A DNA stretch of 64,000 nucleotides from Flavobacterium gelatinilyticum (GCF_027111295.1 NZ_CP114287.1:2852001-2916000), one strand, 5' to 3'; shown: positions 55,306 through 63,684, numbered from the stretch's first letter. The notes: generated by a model from the letters alone, not told the origin. Translations and numbers: made by a program.

Positions 55306-55335
55306 CAAAAGTACTACTTATTTCTAAATATCAAA
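55306..55335 (-). promoter_or_regulatory. Promoter of the sulfate assimilation operon
   Basis: On the minus strand TTTG (55332-55335) is 18 bases from TACTTTTG (55306-55313), a full match to the Bacteroidota -7 box. The -7 box is overlapped by the perfect dyad TACTTTGCAAAAGTA (6-bp arms, 55299-55313), a candidate operator. Confidence 0.65.
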
Positions 55336-55545
55336 ACAATATTTTTATTTTTTTAAGGTTCTAATTAACCTTTATAGAAGGATTTAGAACGTTTGTTTAA
55401 TAATATAACAAATAAAACAGCAAAGCCTGATATTTAAACAATATAAAACCAAAAAGCATTTGGTTTTTAAATAGTTTACTTAATCTCTACCATATCTATA
55501 GGATAATTATAAAATTGTTACTATTTTAGCGCCAAATATTTATTT

Positions 55546-56328
55546 ATGGATTTTCAGATTGGTCTTGTAATTGCAGGTTTAGTTGTTGGTTTTATTGTAG
55601 GGTTAACAGGTGTTGGGGGCGGTTCTTTAATGACGCCTATTTTATTATATTTTGGAATTCCACCAACAAAAGCAGTTGGAACTGATTTGCTTTATGCCGC
55701 TTTTACAAAAGCCGGAGGAATATTTGTACATAATAAAAAAGGAAACATCAACTGGAAAATTACAGGCTGGCTGACTTTAGGAAGTGTTCCTGCTGCTTTA
55801 ATTACGTTATGGATATTAAACAGCATTAAAACTGATATCGAAACCATTAACAGCGTTATTAAACACAGTTTAGGCTGGGCTTTACTTTTTACTTCGGTAG
55901 CGATTATATTTAAGAAGAAACTTTTAAATTTTTCTCAAAAACATGCGGGAGATAAATTCCATAACGAAAGTACAACTCAAAACATGCTTACTATTGGAAT
56001 TGGTGTTTTACTGGGAGCAACCGTTACACTAACTTCTATTGGAGCCGGAGCGTTGGGAACAGTAACTTTATTTTTCCTTTATCCGCTTTTACCAACTCCA
56101 CGTTTAGTTGGAACCGAAATTGCACATGCAGTACCTTTAACGCTTGTTGCAGGTGTCGGGCATGCTTCTATGGGAAATTTGGATTTAATTTTACTGGCTC
56201 AATTATTACTTGGCTCACTTCCAGGTATTTTTATAGGAAGTTTATTAAGCGGTAAAGTTCCGGATCAGTTTCTTAGAAACGCAATTGCCGTGATGCTTTT
56301 TATGGTAGGATATAAATTGATATTTTAA
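55546..56328 (+). CDS. Sulfite exporter TauE/SafE family protein
   Basis: This 260-residue inner-membrane protein has about eight hydrophobic segments. The repeated family motifs are present: GLTGVGGGSLMTPILLYFGIPPTKAVGTDLL in the first half and TLTSIGAGALGTVTLFFLYPLLPTPRLVGTEI in the second. TauE/SafE proteins move sulfite, sulfoacetate or other sulfur anions. It is divergent from the sulfate operon across a shared control region and converges on an Rrf2 regulator. Here either sulfate/sulfite uptake or relief of excess sulfite is likely; no other sulfate permease is in the window, so uptake is plausible. Confidence 0.9.
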   Translation: MDFQIGLVIAGLVVGFIVGLTGVGGGSLMTPILLYFGIPPTKAVGTDLLYAAFTKAGGIFVHNKKGNINWKITGWLTLGSVPAALITLWILNSIKTDIETINSVIKHSLGWALLFTSVAIIFKKKLLNFSQKHAGDKFHNESTTQNMLTIGIGVLLGATVTLTSIGAGALGTVTLFFLYPLLPTPRLVGTEIAHAVPLTLVAGVGHASMGNLDLILLAQLLLGSLPGIFIGSLLSGKVPDQFLRNAIAVMLFMVGYKLIF

Positions 56329-56338
56329 GGTAAATTTT

Positions 56339-56415
56339 AAACCAAATAAGTCATATAAGTTCATTTTAGACTTACGCAAAGCTTATTAAATGAAATTATA
56401 TGACTTATTTGGTTT
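56339..56415. terminator. Very long hairpin between tauE-like gene and Rrf2 gene
   Basis: Perfect 20-base arms (AAACCAAATAAGTCATATAA at 56339-56358, complement at 56396-56415) are extended inwards by TTCATTT/AAATGAA after one mismatch. This gives a stem of about 28 bases with a loop near GACTTACGCAAAGC. A run of eight T follows on the plus strand after TTTA. It separates convergent genes. Confidence 0.8.
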
Positions 56416-56422
56416 ATTTTTT

Positions 56423-56833
56423 TTAGAATGCTATGTCTGCCAGAGAATTACTTTCTAATATTTTAAGTGTATTATCACGAACTTCTGTCATTAAACGTCG
56501 TGCAGCGCAGGTAGTTTCATCGTCACAATCATCGCATCTTTCATAAAAGTTATGACTTGCACAAGGCAATAATGCGATTGGACCTTCCAGGATTCTATAG
56601 ACTTTCGCCATACTAATATCTTTCGGATCTTTTATCAAATAATAACCGCCGCCTTTTCCTTTTTTTGCTCCAAGAAAACCTGAGTTTCTTAAAAGCAATA
56701 AAATACTCTCAAGGAATTTAATCGAAATATGTTCACTTTTTGCAATTTCAGCTATTTGTACAGGATCATTATTTTCTCTTCTAGCCAGATAGGTTAAAGC
56801 TTTTATTCCGTATTTTGTTTTCTTTGAAAGCAT
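56423..56833 (-). CDS. Rrf2 family transcriptional regulator
   Basis: This 136-residue protein has the Rrf2 winged helix (LSKKTKYGIKALTYLARRE, then IAEIAKSEHISIKFLESILLLLRNSGFLGAKKGKGGGYYL). Four Cys in LPCASHNFYERCDDCDDETTC resemble the iron-sulfur loop of IscR, NsrR and RirA, though the spacing differs. It lies beside the sulfur operon, as do CymR-type Rrf2 proteins that sense cysteine status in Firmicutes. Control of cysH and tauE is therefore a fair guess, not shown. Confidence 0.9.
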   Translation of the reverse strand: MLSKKTKYGIKALTYLARRENNDPVQIAEIAKSEHISIKFLESILLLLRNSGFLGAKKGKGGGYYLIKDPKDISMAKVYRILEGPIALLPCASHNFYERCDDCDDETTCAARRLMTEVRDNTLKILESNSLADIAF

Positions 56834-56979
56834 TTTTAAGTTTTAATTGTAGACCGCCGGCTTTAGCTCTTAATCATCAGAAAATGAACCAAAAAACAAT
56901 CCGCATATTTTTCTGCAACAAAAATAGGTTTTTTAAATGAGAAAAGTAACAGCAGAATAGTTAAATTCTACTAATTCGA

Positions 56980-57480
56980 TCAAACTACTTCGTTATTACC
57001 AATTAAATTGAACTCGTGGAATAATTTCATTTCCTTAGCCAGTTCTTTTTTTCTAACCACATAAGTATCTGAAATAGAATCGTGCCAGCCTCTGCTTCCA
57101 AGAAACGAAATAGCATCAAAAGGAATAAATCGGCATAAGGTTCTTTTCAATATGATATCTAAAGATGGTCTTTCGCCATTTTCGTTTACTACAACTGTTC
57201 CGGTAATAAATTTCCCTAAAGATCTTCCAAAAAAACCTTCTGTAAGGGTATAATAAATAATTGAAAATACTATGAAAATTATCTGCCCTTCTAAATCACT
57301 TAAATTTCCAATCCACTGGATAAATTCATTTGAATCTGTAAGAGCCATAATGAATGTTGCTATAACGGTAACAATAAAAATCAGGCAGAGTATACCAACA
57401 ATATCAAAAATATAATTTATAAAACGGCTTCCGTTTGAAGCGATCAGTTTATCATCAAGAATATAAGTGGTTTTGGTCAT
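56980..57480 (-). CDS. RDD family membrane protein
   Basis: This 166-residue protein has an RDD-type first helix (SNGSRFINYIFDIVGILCLIFIVTVIATFI) with an Arg and Asp in the helix, a second span (GQIIFIVFSIIYYTLTEGFFG) and the family segment RSLGKFITGTVVVNENGERPSLDIILKRTLCRFIPF. RDD proteins are small integral membrane proteins of poorly known role; some act as Na+/H+ antiporters. No operon partner is evident. Confidence 0.85.
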   Translation of the reverse strand: MTKTTYILDDKLIASNGSRFINYIFDIVGILCLIFIVTVIATFIMALTDSNEFIQWIGNLSDLEGQIIFIVFSIIYYTLTEGFFGRSLGKFITGTVVVNENGERPSLDIILKRTLCRFIPFDAISFLGSRGWHDSISDTYVVRKKELAKEMKLFHEFNLIGNNEVV

Positions 57481-57560
57481 GTTTTGGTTGTTTATGTTAG
57501 GTTTATCAGAATTAATTCTGAAACAAAAATATACTTTTTACCCAAACAAACGCCAAAAGA

Positions 57561-57607
57561 AACGACGATTTTTAACAGTAATAAATTTACAGTTAAAAAT
57601 CGTCGTT
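57561..57607 (-). terminator. Terminator after metZ
   Basis: Perfect 16-base arms (AACGACGATTTTTAAC at 57561-57576, complement at 57592-57607) lie 31 bases after the metZ stop on the minus strand. The tail is T-rich but interrupted (TCTTTTGG). Confidence 0.8.
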
Positions 57608-57637
57608 GTTTATTAAAATTTCAAAAAAATCTAAAAA

Positions 57638-58810
57638 TTAAGCAAGCGCTTGTTTTAAATCTGCAATTACATCTTCAACAGTTTCTAATCCAACAGAAAC
57701 ACGAACTAATCCCTGCGTGATTCCAACTGCCAATTGATCTTCTTCGGATAATTTGCTGTGTGTTGTAGAAGCCGGATGCGTAACAATTGTTCTCGTATCT
57801 CCAATGTTTGCTGATAATGAACAAAGTTGAATAGCGTTCAGGAATTTTCTTCCCGCTTCGATGCCTCCTTTAATTTCAAATGCGATGATGTTTCCACCAG
57901 CTTTCATTTGTTTTTTGGCAATTTCGTATTGCGGATGTGATTTTAAGAACGGATATTTTACGCTGTTTACATTTGGATGGCTTTCTAAAAATTCAGCTAC
58001 TTTTAAAGCATTTTCGCAATGTCTGTCCACGCGAACTGCCAATGTTTCTAAACTTTTTGAAAGAACCCAGGCATTAAACGGAGCTAAAGCCGGCCCTGTA
58101 TTTCTGGAAAACAAATAAATCTGTCTGATTAAATCTGCGTTTCCAACAGTAACACCGCCAAGAACACGACCTTGTCCGTCGATTAATTTTGTAGCGGAGT
58201 GAATCACTAAATGTGCGCCAAATTTAATTGGCTGCTGTAAATACGGCGTTGCAAAACAGTTGTCGATAATTAAAATCAGGTTGTGTTTTTTAGCAATATT
58301 CCCTAACAATTCTAAATCGATTACATCAACTCCTGGATTTGTTGGAGATTCAGCGTACAATATTTTGGTGTTTGGCTTAATGAAACTCTCAATTGTTTCC
58401 GGTTTGTTAATTTCAAAATACGATGTTTCGATGTTCCATTTTGGAAAATAAGTCATAAACAAAGCATGAGTAGAACCAAAAACGCTGCTGGCAGACACAA
58501 TATGATCTCCTGAATTTAATAATGCCGCAAAAGTAGAATACACCGCAGCCATTCCTGTTGCAAAAGCATAACCGGATTCAGCACCTTCCATTTTGCAGAT
58601 TTTATCTACAAACTCAGTTGTGTTTGGATTGCTGAAACGGCTGTAAATATTTCTTTCTTTTTCTTCTGTAAAGGAAGCCCTCATGTCTTCGGCATCTTCA
58701 AAAACAAAGCTTGACGACAGGTACAAAGGCACCGAGTGTTCTAAATATTGAGATCTTTCTAATTGTGTTCTGATGGCTTGTGTTTCAAAACCAAATTCTT
58801 CTGTATTCAT
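57638..58810 (-). CDS. metZ: O-succinyl/acetylhomoserine sulfhydrylase (Cys/Met metabolism PLP enzyme)
   Basis: This 390-residue PLP enzyme makes homocysteine from an O-acylhomoserine and sulfide. Motifs seen: YSRFSNPNTTEFVDKICKMEG, YAFATGMAAVYSTF, YAESPTNPGVDVIDL and IIDNCFATPYLQQP, then the PLP Lys in HSATKLIDGQGRVLGG. I start at 58810; an ATG at 58837 is in frame. The overall pattern (SQYLEHSVPLYLSSSFVFEDAEDM) is that of MetZ. Together with MetX (an acetyltransferase by family) in the same operon, the true donor may be O-acetylhomoserine. It could also work as cystathionine gamma-synthase. Confidence 0.9.
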   Translation of the reverse strand: MNTEEFGFETQAIRTQLERSQYLEHSVPLYLSSSFVFEDAEDMRASFTEEKERNIYSRFSNPNTTEFVDKICKMEGAESGYAFATGMAAVYSTFAALLNSGDHIVSASSVFGSTHALFMTYFPKWNIETSYFEINKPETIESFIKPNTKILYAESPTNPGVDVIDLELLGNIAKKHNLILIIDNCFATPYLQQPIKFGAHLVIHSATKLIDGQGRVLGGVTVGNADLIRQIYLFSRNTGPALAPFNAWVLSKSLETLAVRVDRHCENALKVAEFLESHPNVNSVKYPFLKSHPQYEIAKKQMKAGGNIIAFEIKGGIEAGRKFLNAIQLCSLSANIGDTRTIVTHPASTTHSKLSEEDQLAVGITQGLVRVSVGLETVEDVIADLKQALA

Positions 58811-58924
58811 TGTGTTGTTTTTGTTTTTTTGTTTCAAGTTTAACGTTTCAAGTTATCACTGAACTTAAAATTCAAACTCTTTAGAGAAATTATCTCATTC
58901 CCTAATTGACTAATTTTCTAATTA

Positions 58925-59350
58925 TTACAAAGCTTCTTTATTTAAAACGACTTTGTATTTAATTGTTGCTGTTGGTTCAACGGTTTTAGCAACTGAGCAG
59001 TATTTCTCAAAAGAAAGCTGTGCCGCTTTTTTTGCTTTTTCCGGATTGATTTCTCCTTCTAAATAGAAAACCACATCGATTTCTTTAAAAGGTTTTGCTT
59101 CCCCAACCTGAACACGAAGACCTTCAACCTCAGCATCAAATGAAGTGATTTCCTGACGCTGTTTCTTTAAAATTGAAATCATATCGATAGCACTGCACCC
59201 TGCAACCCCCATTAAAACCAATTCCATTGGACTGGCACCTAAATCGCTTCCGCCAAATTCGGCTCTGCTGTCAACGTCAACTACGTGTCCGCGTTCATTT
59301 TTTACTTTGAAATGAAATGCGTCATTTACTCTGTTTAAAGTTACTTTCAT
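58925..59350 (-). CDS. OsmC family protein
   Basis: This 141-residue protein has the OsmC/Ohr fold with the two reactive Cys in VAGCSAIDMISILKKQ and FEKYCSVAKTVEP. OsmC and Ohr proteins reduce organic peroxides. It is placed inside the methionine operon between thrA and metZ, and the same neighbourhood occurs in other Flavobacteria as I recall it. A role in protecting thiols or handling a sulfur intermediate is possible but not shown. Confidence 0.9.
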   Translation of the reverse strand: MKVTLNRVNDAFHFKVKNERGHVVDVDSRAEFGGSDLGASPMELVLMGVAGCSAIDMISILKKQRQEITSFDAEVEGLRVQVGEAKPFKEIDVVFYLEGEINPEKAKKAAQLSFEKYCSVAKTVEPTATIKYKVVLNKEAL

Positions 59351-59393
59351 TGTGTTGTTATTTTTTTTGTTTTTTTATTCAATTTGCGCAATC

Positions 59394-59419
59394 TTGTCAT
59401 TTCGACGTAAGGAGAAATC
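59394..59419. repeat. Half copy of the TTGTCATTTCGAC repeat
   Basis: TTGTCATTTCGACG-AAGGAGAAATC here matches the left end of the element at 40791-40891 apart from one inserted base and a base change. The inverted right end is missing. It lies in the 98-base gap between thrA and osmC. Confidence 0.65.
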
Positions 59420-59448
59420 TTCACAAAAATCTGCAATCTAAAATCAGG

Positions 59449-61863
59449 CTATCCTCGATCAGACAATCTCAATATATCACCAAAAACTCCTCTTGCTGTT
59501 ACCGCAGAACCTGCACCGGCTCCCTGAATAACGATTGGACGATCTCCATAAGATTCTGTGTAAATTTCGAAGAATGAATCAGAACCTTTTAATCCGCCAA
59601 GCGCTGTATCTGATGGAACTGAAACTAATTTTACTTCTAAATTTCCTTTATCATTCTGCAAATCTCCGGACAATTCACCAATGTATCTCAGCACGTGATT
59701 TGGCTGTTGTTCTGCTTTTATTTTAGCATAAATTGGATCAAATTCTTTTAATTTCGTCAGGAAATCAGCTGCACTTCCTTCGCGTAAATGTTCTGGAATT
59801 AGGTTCTGAATTGAGATTTCTTCGAATTCATTCTGCAAGTCTAATTCTCTAGCTAAAATTAACAATTTTCTTCCAACATCATTTCCACATAAATCCTCAC
59901 GCGGATCCGGTTCTGTATATCCATTATCAATCGCTTCCTGCAGGATTTCGCTGAACGGAGCATCTTTTGCAGAGAAATTATTAAATAAATAACTCAAAGT
60001 TCCTGAGAAAACCCCTTTTATTTTTGTGATGTTTTCTCCTGAAAGATGCAGTAATTTGATCGTGTCAATTAACGGTAATCCCGCACCAACATTGGTTTCG
60101 TATAGATAATTCTTTTGGTTTTCTTCTAAAGCACTTCTCAGCTCTTTGTAAAAACCATAGCTTAATGTATTTGCTACTTTATTTGAAGAAATCAAATCGA
60201 AACTGTTTTCTACAAGCTGAATATAATTCTCTACAAAAGAAGCACTTGCTGTATTATCTACTGCAATAAGGTTTTCTAAATGATGCTCATTTGCGTATGC
60301 GATAATATCCTGAATGGTATATGGTTCGCCTTTGGTTTCTATATCGTTTTTCCAGGTTTTAGTAACGCCGTATTTGTTTAAAAGCAGTTTTTTAGAATTC
60401 GCTATAGCGAATACGTTCAGTTTAATGTCTTTACGTTTTTCAATTGCCGAAGCCGATTCTAAAATCTGATTGATCAAAGTACCGCCAACTAATCCGTGGC
60501 CGAAAATAGCGATGTTTATTTTTTTAGAAACACCGAAGATTTCACCGTGAATTACGTTTAAGGCTTTGTTTAATTCTTCTTTTTTAACTACCAAACTCAC
60601 GTTTTTACCCGTAACAGTGTTGTTAAACAAGATAGGAACAATTTTATTTTTTATTAAAGCCGTGTATGGTTTATGAAAAGTACTCAAATCTTGTCCGATA
60701 ATCGAAATTACAGAAACATTATCGGTTACTGTAATCTGGTTAACATCCTTAGAATAAAAGTCATTTTCGAATTCTTTTTCTAATTCTACTACAGCCGTCG
60801 TTGCTTTATCAGTGGCAACAACCAATCCGATTCCTCTTTCTGAAGAACCCTGAGAAATGATACTTACACTGATATTGTGATCGCCCATTACTTTAAAAAT
60901 TCGGGCATCGACTCCGGCTTTTCCAAGTAATCCGCGTCCTTCAAGATTAACAAGGGAAACATTTTCTAAAACAGAAAGTGTTTTGATTCCTTCTTTTGTT
61001 GAATCTGAAGTGATTAAAGTACCTCGGTTTTCATGATTGAAAGTGTTTAAGATACGAAGCGGAATATTTTTCTCTAATAACGGAATGATGGTTTTGGCAT
61101 GCAGAATTGTTGCTCCAAAATTAGCCAGCTCGTTTGCCTCATTAAAAGACAAATATTCGATTTTTTTGGCATCGGCAACTAAATCCGGATTTGCGGTGTA
61201 AATACCGTCGACATGCGTGAAATTTTGAAGTTCCTCTGCATTTAAATAATTTGCAATTAACGAAGCTGTATAGTTGCTTCCGTTTCTTCCAAGGGTTGTG
61301 GTGTCGTTGTTGCTGTTTGAACCAATGAAACCTGTTACTATATTTACGGTTGATCCGTTATGCTCTTTAAAATAGTTTACTACGTTTTTCTTCGAAAGCT
61401 GTTCTAATGGCTGCGCATCTCCAAATTTAGAATCGGTTTTCAGTAATTCTCTTGTGTCGACAAAATTGGCCGGAATTCCTTTTTCCAATAAAATTGCCGT
61501 TAATAATTTAGCCGAAAGCAATTCTCCTTTTGACAAAATCTGGTCTTTGATTTTTTTGCTGTAGTCGCCAATTAAGCTTACACCTTCAAAAAGTTTATCT
61601 AAGACATTAAATTCTTCAGATAAATCTACATGCGGATAATCTGATATCTGGTATTTTTTGAAATTCTCTAATAATTCTTTGTAACTGCCGTTTTTAGCAG
61701 CAATGCTTAGAATAAATTCTAATTCATCAGTAGCATTGCCGCGGGCCGAAACTACTACGGTAATTTGTTCGCCCTGATTTACTTTATCAGAAATAATTGA
61801 AACAACTTTGTTAAGTCCTTCTCCGTTTGCTAATGATTTACCTCCAAATTTTAATACTTTCAT
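59449..61863 (-). CDS. thrA: Bifunctional aspartokinase / homoserine dehydrogenase
   Basis: This 804-residue enzyme catalyses the first and third steps from aspartate to homoserine. The aspartokinase part (residues ~1-290) starts MKVLKFGGKSLANGEG and includes TTTLGRNGSNYTASLIA. ACT regulatory domains occupy ~300-445 (VSIISQGSSERGIGLVV). The homoserine dehydrogenase part starts with IAIFGHGLVGGTLINQIL and contains SSNKVANTLSYGFYK, TNVGAGLPLIDTI and PREDLCGNDVGRKLLIL. It ends one base before metX on the upstream side, so the two are co-transcribed. In a methionine operon under a SAM riboswitch it commits aspartate to homoserine for methionine. Confidence 0.96.
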   Translation of the reverse strand: MKVLKFGGKSLANGEGLNKVVSIISDKVNQGEQITVVVSARGNATDELEFILSIAAKNGSYKELLENFKKYQISDYPHVDLSEEFNVLDKLFEGVSLIGDYSKKIKDQILSKGELLSAKLLTAILLEKGIPANFVDTRELLKTDSKFGDAQPLEQLSKKNVVNYFKEHNGSTVNIVTGFIGSNSNNDTTTLGRNGSNYTASLIANYLNAEELQNFTHVDGIYTANPDLVADAKKIEYLSFNEANELANFGATILHAKTIIPLLEKNIPLRILNTFNHENRGTLITSDSTKEGIKTLSVLENVSLVNLEGRGLLGKAGVDARIFKVMGDHNISVSIISQGSSERGIGLVVATDKATTAVVELEKEFENDFYSKDVNQITVTDNVSVISIIGQDLSTFHKPYTALIKNKIVPILFNNTVTGKNVSLVVKKEELNKALNVIHGEIFGVSKKINIAIFGHGLVGGTLINQILESASAIEKRKDIKLNVFAIANSKKLLLNKYGVTKTWKNDIETKGEPYTIQDIIAYANEHHLENLIAVDNTASASFVENYIQLVENSFDLISSNKVANTLSYGFYKELRSALEENQKNYLYETNVGAGLPLIDTIKLLHLSGENITKIKGVFSGTLSYLFNNFSAKDAPFSEILQEAIDNGYTEPDPREDLCGNDVGRKLLILARELDLQNEFEEISIQNLIPEHLREGSAADFLTKLKEFDPIYAKIKAEQQPNHVLRYIGELSGDLQNDKGNLEVKLVSVPSDTALGGLKGSDSFFEIYTESYGDRPIVIQGAGAGSAVTARGVFGDILRLSDRG

Positions 61864-61864
61864 T

Positions 61865-62854
61865 TTATTTTGCTATTGTTTCTGCCTTAAAAATACCGGC
61901 AAGTAAATGATCTAGTTGTTTGTACTCTATTAAAAAAGCGTCATGTCCGTGAACCGAATCTATTTCGCTGTATAAAACATTGTCTTTAAACTTTTTTAAT
62001 TCATTATAGGTTTCCAGATTTTCTTTTGGTGTAAAAAATAAATCCGAATTGATGGCAATAATGTGTATTGCTGCATTTGATCTTGACAGCAAAGTTTCGA
62101 AATCTTCGCTGTTTCTGGTAATATCGATCGTTTTAAGCAGCTGGTTCATGAGTTTGTATGATGACAGCTGATAACGCTGCTGTAATTTTCTGCCATGATG
62201 TGCCAGCCAGCTTTCAATATTAAAAATTAAAAGATCCTGATTGATCGTACGCTGAAATTTTTCTTTGAATGATTCCGGAGATCGGTAACACAACATGGCA
62301 TGAATTCTGGCATCTTCGATTGGTTTTGAGGAATTGTTCAGAATCTGCTCCTGCAGATAGCAATTGGCTATCATCCAGTCAGTCGATTTCCAGTCGGTTG
62401 CAATTGGGATTAAATGTTCTGTAATGTTTGGTGCCAAAGCCAGGATTTCCCAGGCAATACCACCTCCAACAGAACCGCCGATTACGGCAAATACCTTATC
62501 GATTTCTAAAGCATCGAGACCGTTTAAAAAAATTCGGGCAATATCGCGGGTTTTAAAATCCTGATAATTTTCGATGATGAAAGAATCGTTTCCGTTTCCG
62601 GGAACATTAAATGCGAGAATAGTAAACTTATTTGTATCGATAGTTTTACCATCGCCTATTAAGTCACTCCACCAGCCGTTTTCTCCGGTTACCTGTGCAT
62701 TCCCTGTCAGCGCATGATTTACAAGCACGATTGGAGCAGTATGCAGCGGCAGACCTGAAAGTGTAAAACTTAAGGGCAGTGACGGGTAAATTGCACCACT
62801 TTCGGTGATGAAATTCTGAATTATAATGGGACTTGGTATATTTTCCAATTTCAA
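61865..62854 (-). CDS. metX: Homoserine O-acetyltransferase (alpha/beta hydrolase fold)
   Basis: MetX activates homoserine for sulfhydrylation. The 329-residue protein has VLVNHALTGNAQV near residue 45, the nucleophile elbow AVIGGSVGGG (Ser), the Asp in INSDLFFTPKE and the His in SVHGHDAFLIEY. It is the first gene after the second SAM-I riboswitch in this window and overlaps nothing, but the next gene thrA starts two bases after its stop. Some MetX proteins use succinyl-CoA; the acyl donor cannot be told from these motifs. It is slightly shorter than typical MetX. Confidence 0.92.
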   Translation of the reverse strand: MKLENIPSPIIIQNFITESGAIYPSLPLSFTLSGLPLHTAPIVLVNHALTGNAQVTGENGWWSDLIGDGKTIDTNKFTILAFNVPGNGNDSFIIENYQDFKTRDIARIFLNGLDALEIDKVFAVIGGSVGGGIAWEILALAPNITEHLIPIATDWKSTDWMIANCYLQEQILNNSSKPIEDARIHAMLCYRSPESFKEKFQRTINQDLLIFNIESWLAHHGRKLQQRYQLSSYKLMNQLLKTIDITRNSEDFETLLSRSNAAIHIIAINSDLFFTPKENLETYNELKKFKDNVLYSEIDSVHGHDAFLIEYKQLDHLLAGIFKAETIAK

Positions 62855-62928
62855 ATCTTTTTATTTTTGATTTGTATGTGGAAATATTAGAAAGAAAGTC
62901 TAGAGTGAAACTAGAAAAAATTCTTGTT

Positions 62929-63033
62929 GTTATCTTTCCACGTTTGGGCGTGGTAGAATGCAGCACCTTCTTCGATTTAACGAAGGGTTGCTAAGGATTC
63001 ACAGGGTCTAATCCCTCCTCCTTTCTTTATAAC
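62929..63033 (-). promoter_or_regulatory. SAM-I riboswitch (S box) upstream of metX operon
   Basis: On the minus strand: AAAGGAGGAGGGATTAGACC, then CTGTGAATCCTTAGCAACCC, GAAGAAGGTGCTGCATTCTA and a P4 hairpin CCACG...CGTGG. P1 pairs GTTAT (63029-63033) with ATAAC (62929-62933). A canonical S-box core like that at 46126-46238. The metX ATG is ~75 bases on; a clear terminator was not seen, so control may be on translation. Confidence 0.92.
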
Positions 63034-63063
63034 ATTTTCAATACGTTTTTGAACTTAACGGTG

Positions 63064-63095
63064 CAAATTAACTACTAATTTCTTAAACAAACAAA
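63064..63095 (-). promoter_or_regulatory. Promoter of the metX riboswitch transcript
   Basis: On the minus strand TTTG (63092-63095) is 20 bases from TTAATTTG (63064-63071), a one-mismatch -7 box, placed ~30 bases before the aptamer. The arrangement copies that of the metH promoter at 46263-46293. Confidence 0.65.
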
Positions 63096-63225
63096 TTTTA
63101 TCGAAACTGATTCCTCAATTTGATAAATATAATTCAATTAGAAACTATTGTACGCACAAAATTACCGAACGTTATGCCCAGTAATATTATGCAGGTTTTA
63201 ACCTAACTTTTGATCCTTCACCAGC

Positions 63226-63426
63226 TTAAATGAAAAGCGTTTCATTTTCTTTTGAATACATCAAAAATGTTAATGAATTCGGAAGGTTTTTCAACAATTT
63301 TTTATCCGTCTCAGTTATTCCAAAACTTGGGTGGATTAACTCGTTTGCAGGCGGCGGGTTATTTCTTTCGGTTCTTAAGTTTCTGAATATTGAAAGTTTT
63401 TTTCTTAAGTAGTTAATTGCGCTCAT
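63226..63426 (-). CDS. Possible small protein, 66 residues
   Basis: A 66-codon frame (start MSAINYLRKKLSIFRNLRTE) lies between the Cys leader terminator and the metX promoter. It is Lys/Asn/Leu-rich with no signal peptide or known motif. A PPPANELIHPSFG segment looks structured. It could be a real small gene read through from the leader, or the worn remains of a larger one. I have no homology to support it. Confidence 0.35.
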   Translation of the reverse strand: MSAINYLRKKLSIFRNLRTERNNPPPANELIHPSFGITETDKKLLKNLPNSLTFLMYSKENETLFI

Positions 63427-63511
63427 GATATTTAAGTTTATGTCAGTTATTTTTTATATTTTATAATCTTTATTATTTCTTTAATTCTTTGTTATCGTAA
63501 CCAAATTGAAT

Positions 63512-63549
63512 AAAAAAACCCTTTTGGATTTTTAATACCAAAAGGGTTT
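63512..63549 (-). terminator. Strong terminator after the Cys leader frame
   Basis: Perfect 12-base arms (AAACCCTTTTGG at 63516-63527, complement at 63538-63549) with a 10-base loop; on the minus strand the stem runs into seven T then ATTC. It begins 33 bases after the leader stop codon, a distance suited to attenuation. Confidence 0.88.
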
Positions 63550-63582
63550 AAGTTTTTATAGAACTTATATATACTTTTAGTA

Positions 63583-63684
63583 TCAACAGACGCATACACA
63601 AATACGTGCGACGTTAAACATCTTGTTCATCTGTAGGGACTTATTCATTTGCGATTTGACTTTTATTTTAAAAATTTCCTGCAT
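63583..63684 (-). CDS. Putative cysteine-rich leader peptide
   Basis: A 33-codon frame runs from the ATG at 63684 to TGA at 63583 and ends ...MFNVARICVCVC. Inner ATGs (codons 13, 19 and 22) could give shorter forms; the last gives only 12 residues. Three Cys codons in the final six, then a stop and a strong terminator within 40 bases, fit a ribosome-mediated attenuator that senses charged tRNA-Cys. The region downstream leads to the metX/thrA methionine operon, so a sulfur-status role makes sense. No homologue is known to me; the call rests on sequence layout alone. Confidence 0.55.
   Translation of the reverse strand: MQEIFKIKVKSQMNKSLQMNKMFNVARICVCVC

Larger units (their letters stand above)
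55091..55545. other. 455-base divergent gap between cysH operon and tauE-like gene
   Basis: No gene seen. It holds the cysH-side promoter (55306-55335), a 15-bp palindrome over its -7 box (55299-55313), and two copies of a related 14-base motif at 55282-55295 and 55496-55509, one near each start. A leader of ~200 bases precedes cysH; it has no Cys-rich reading frame and no S-box. Confidence 0.6.
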
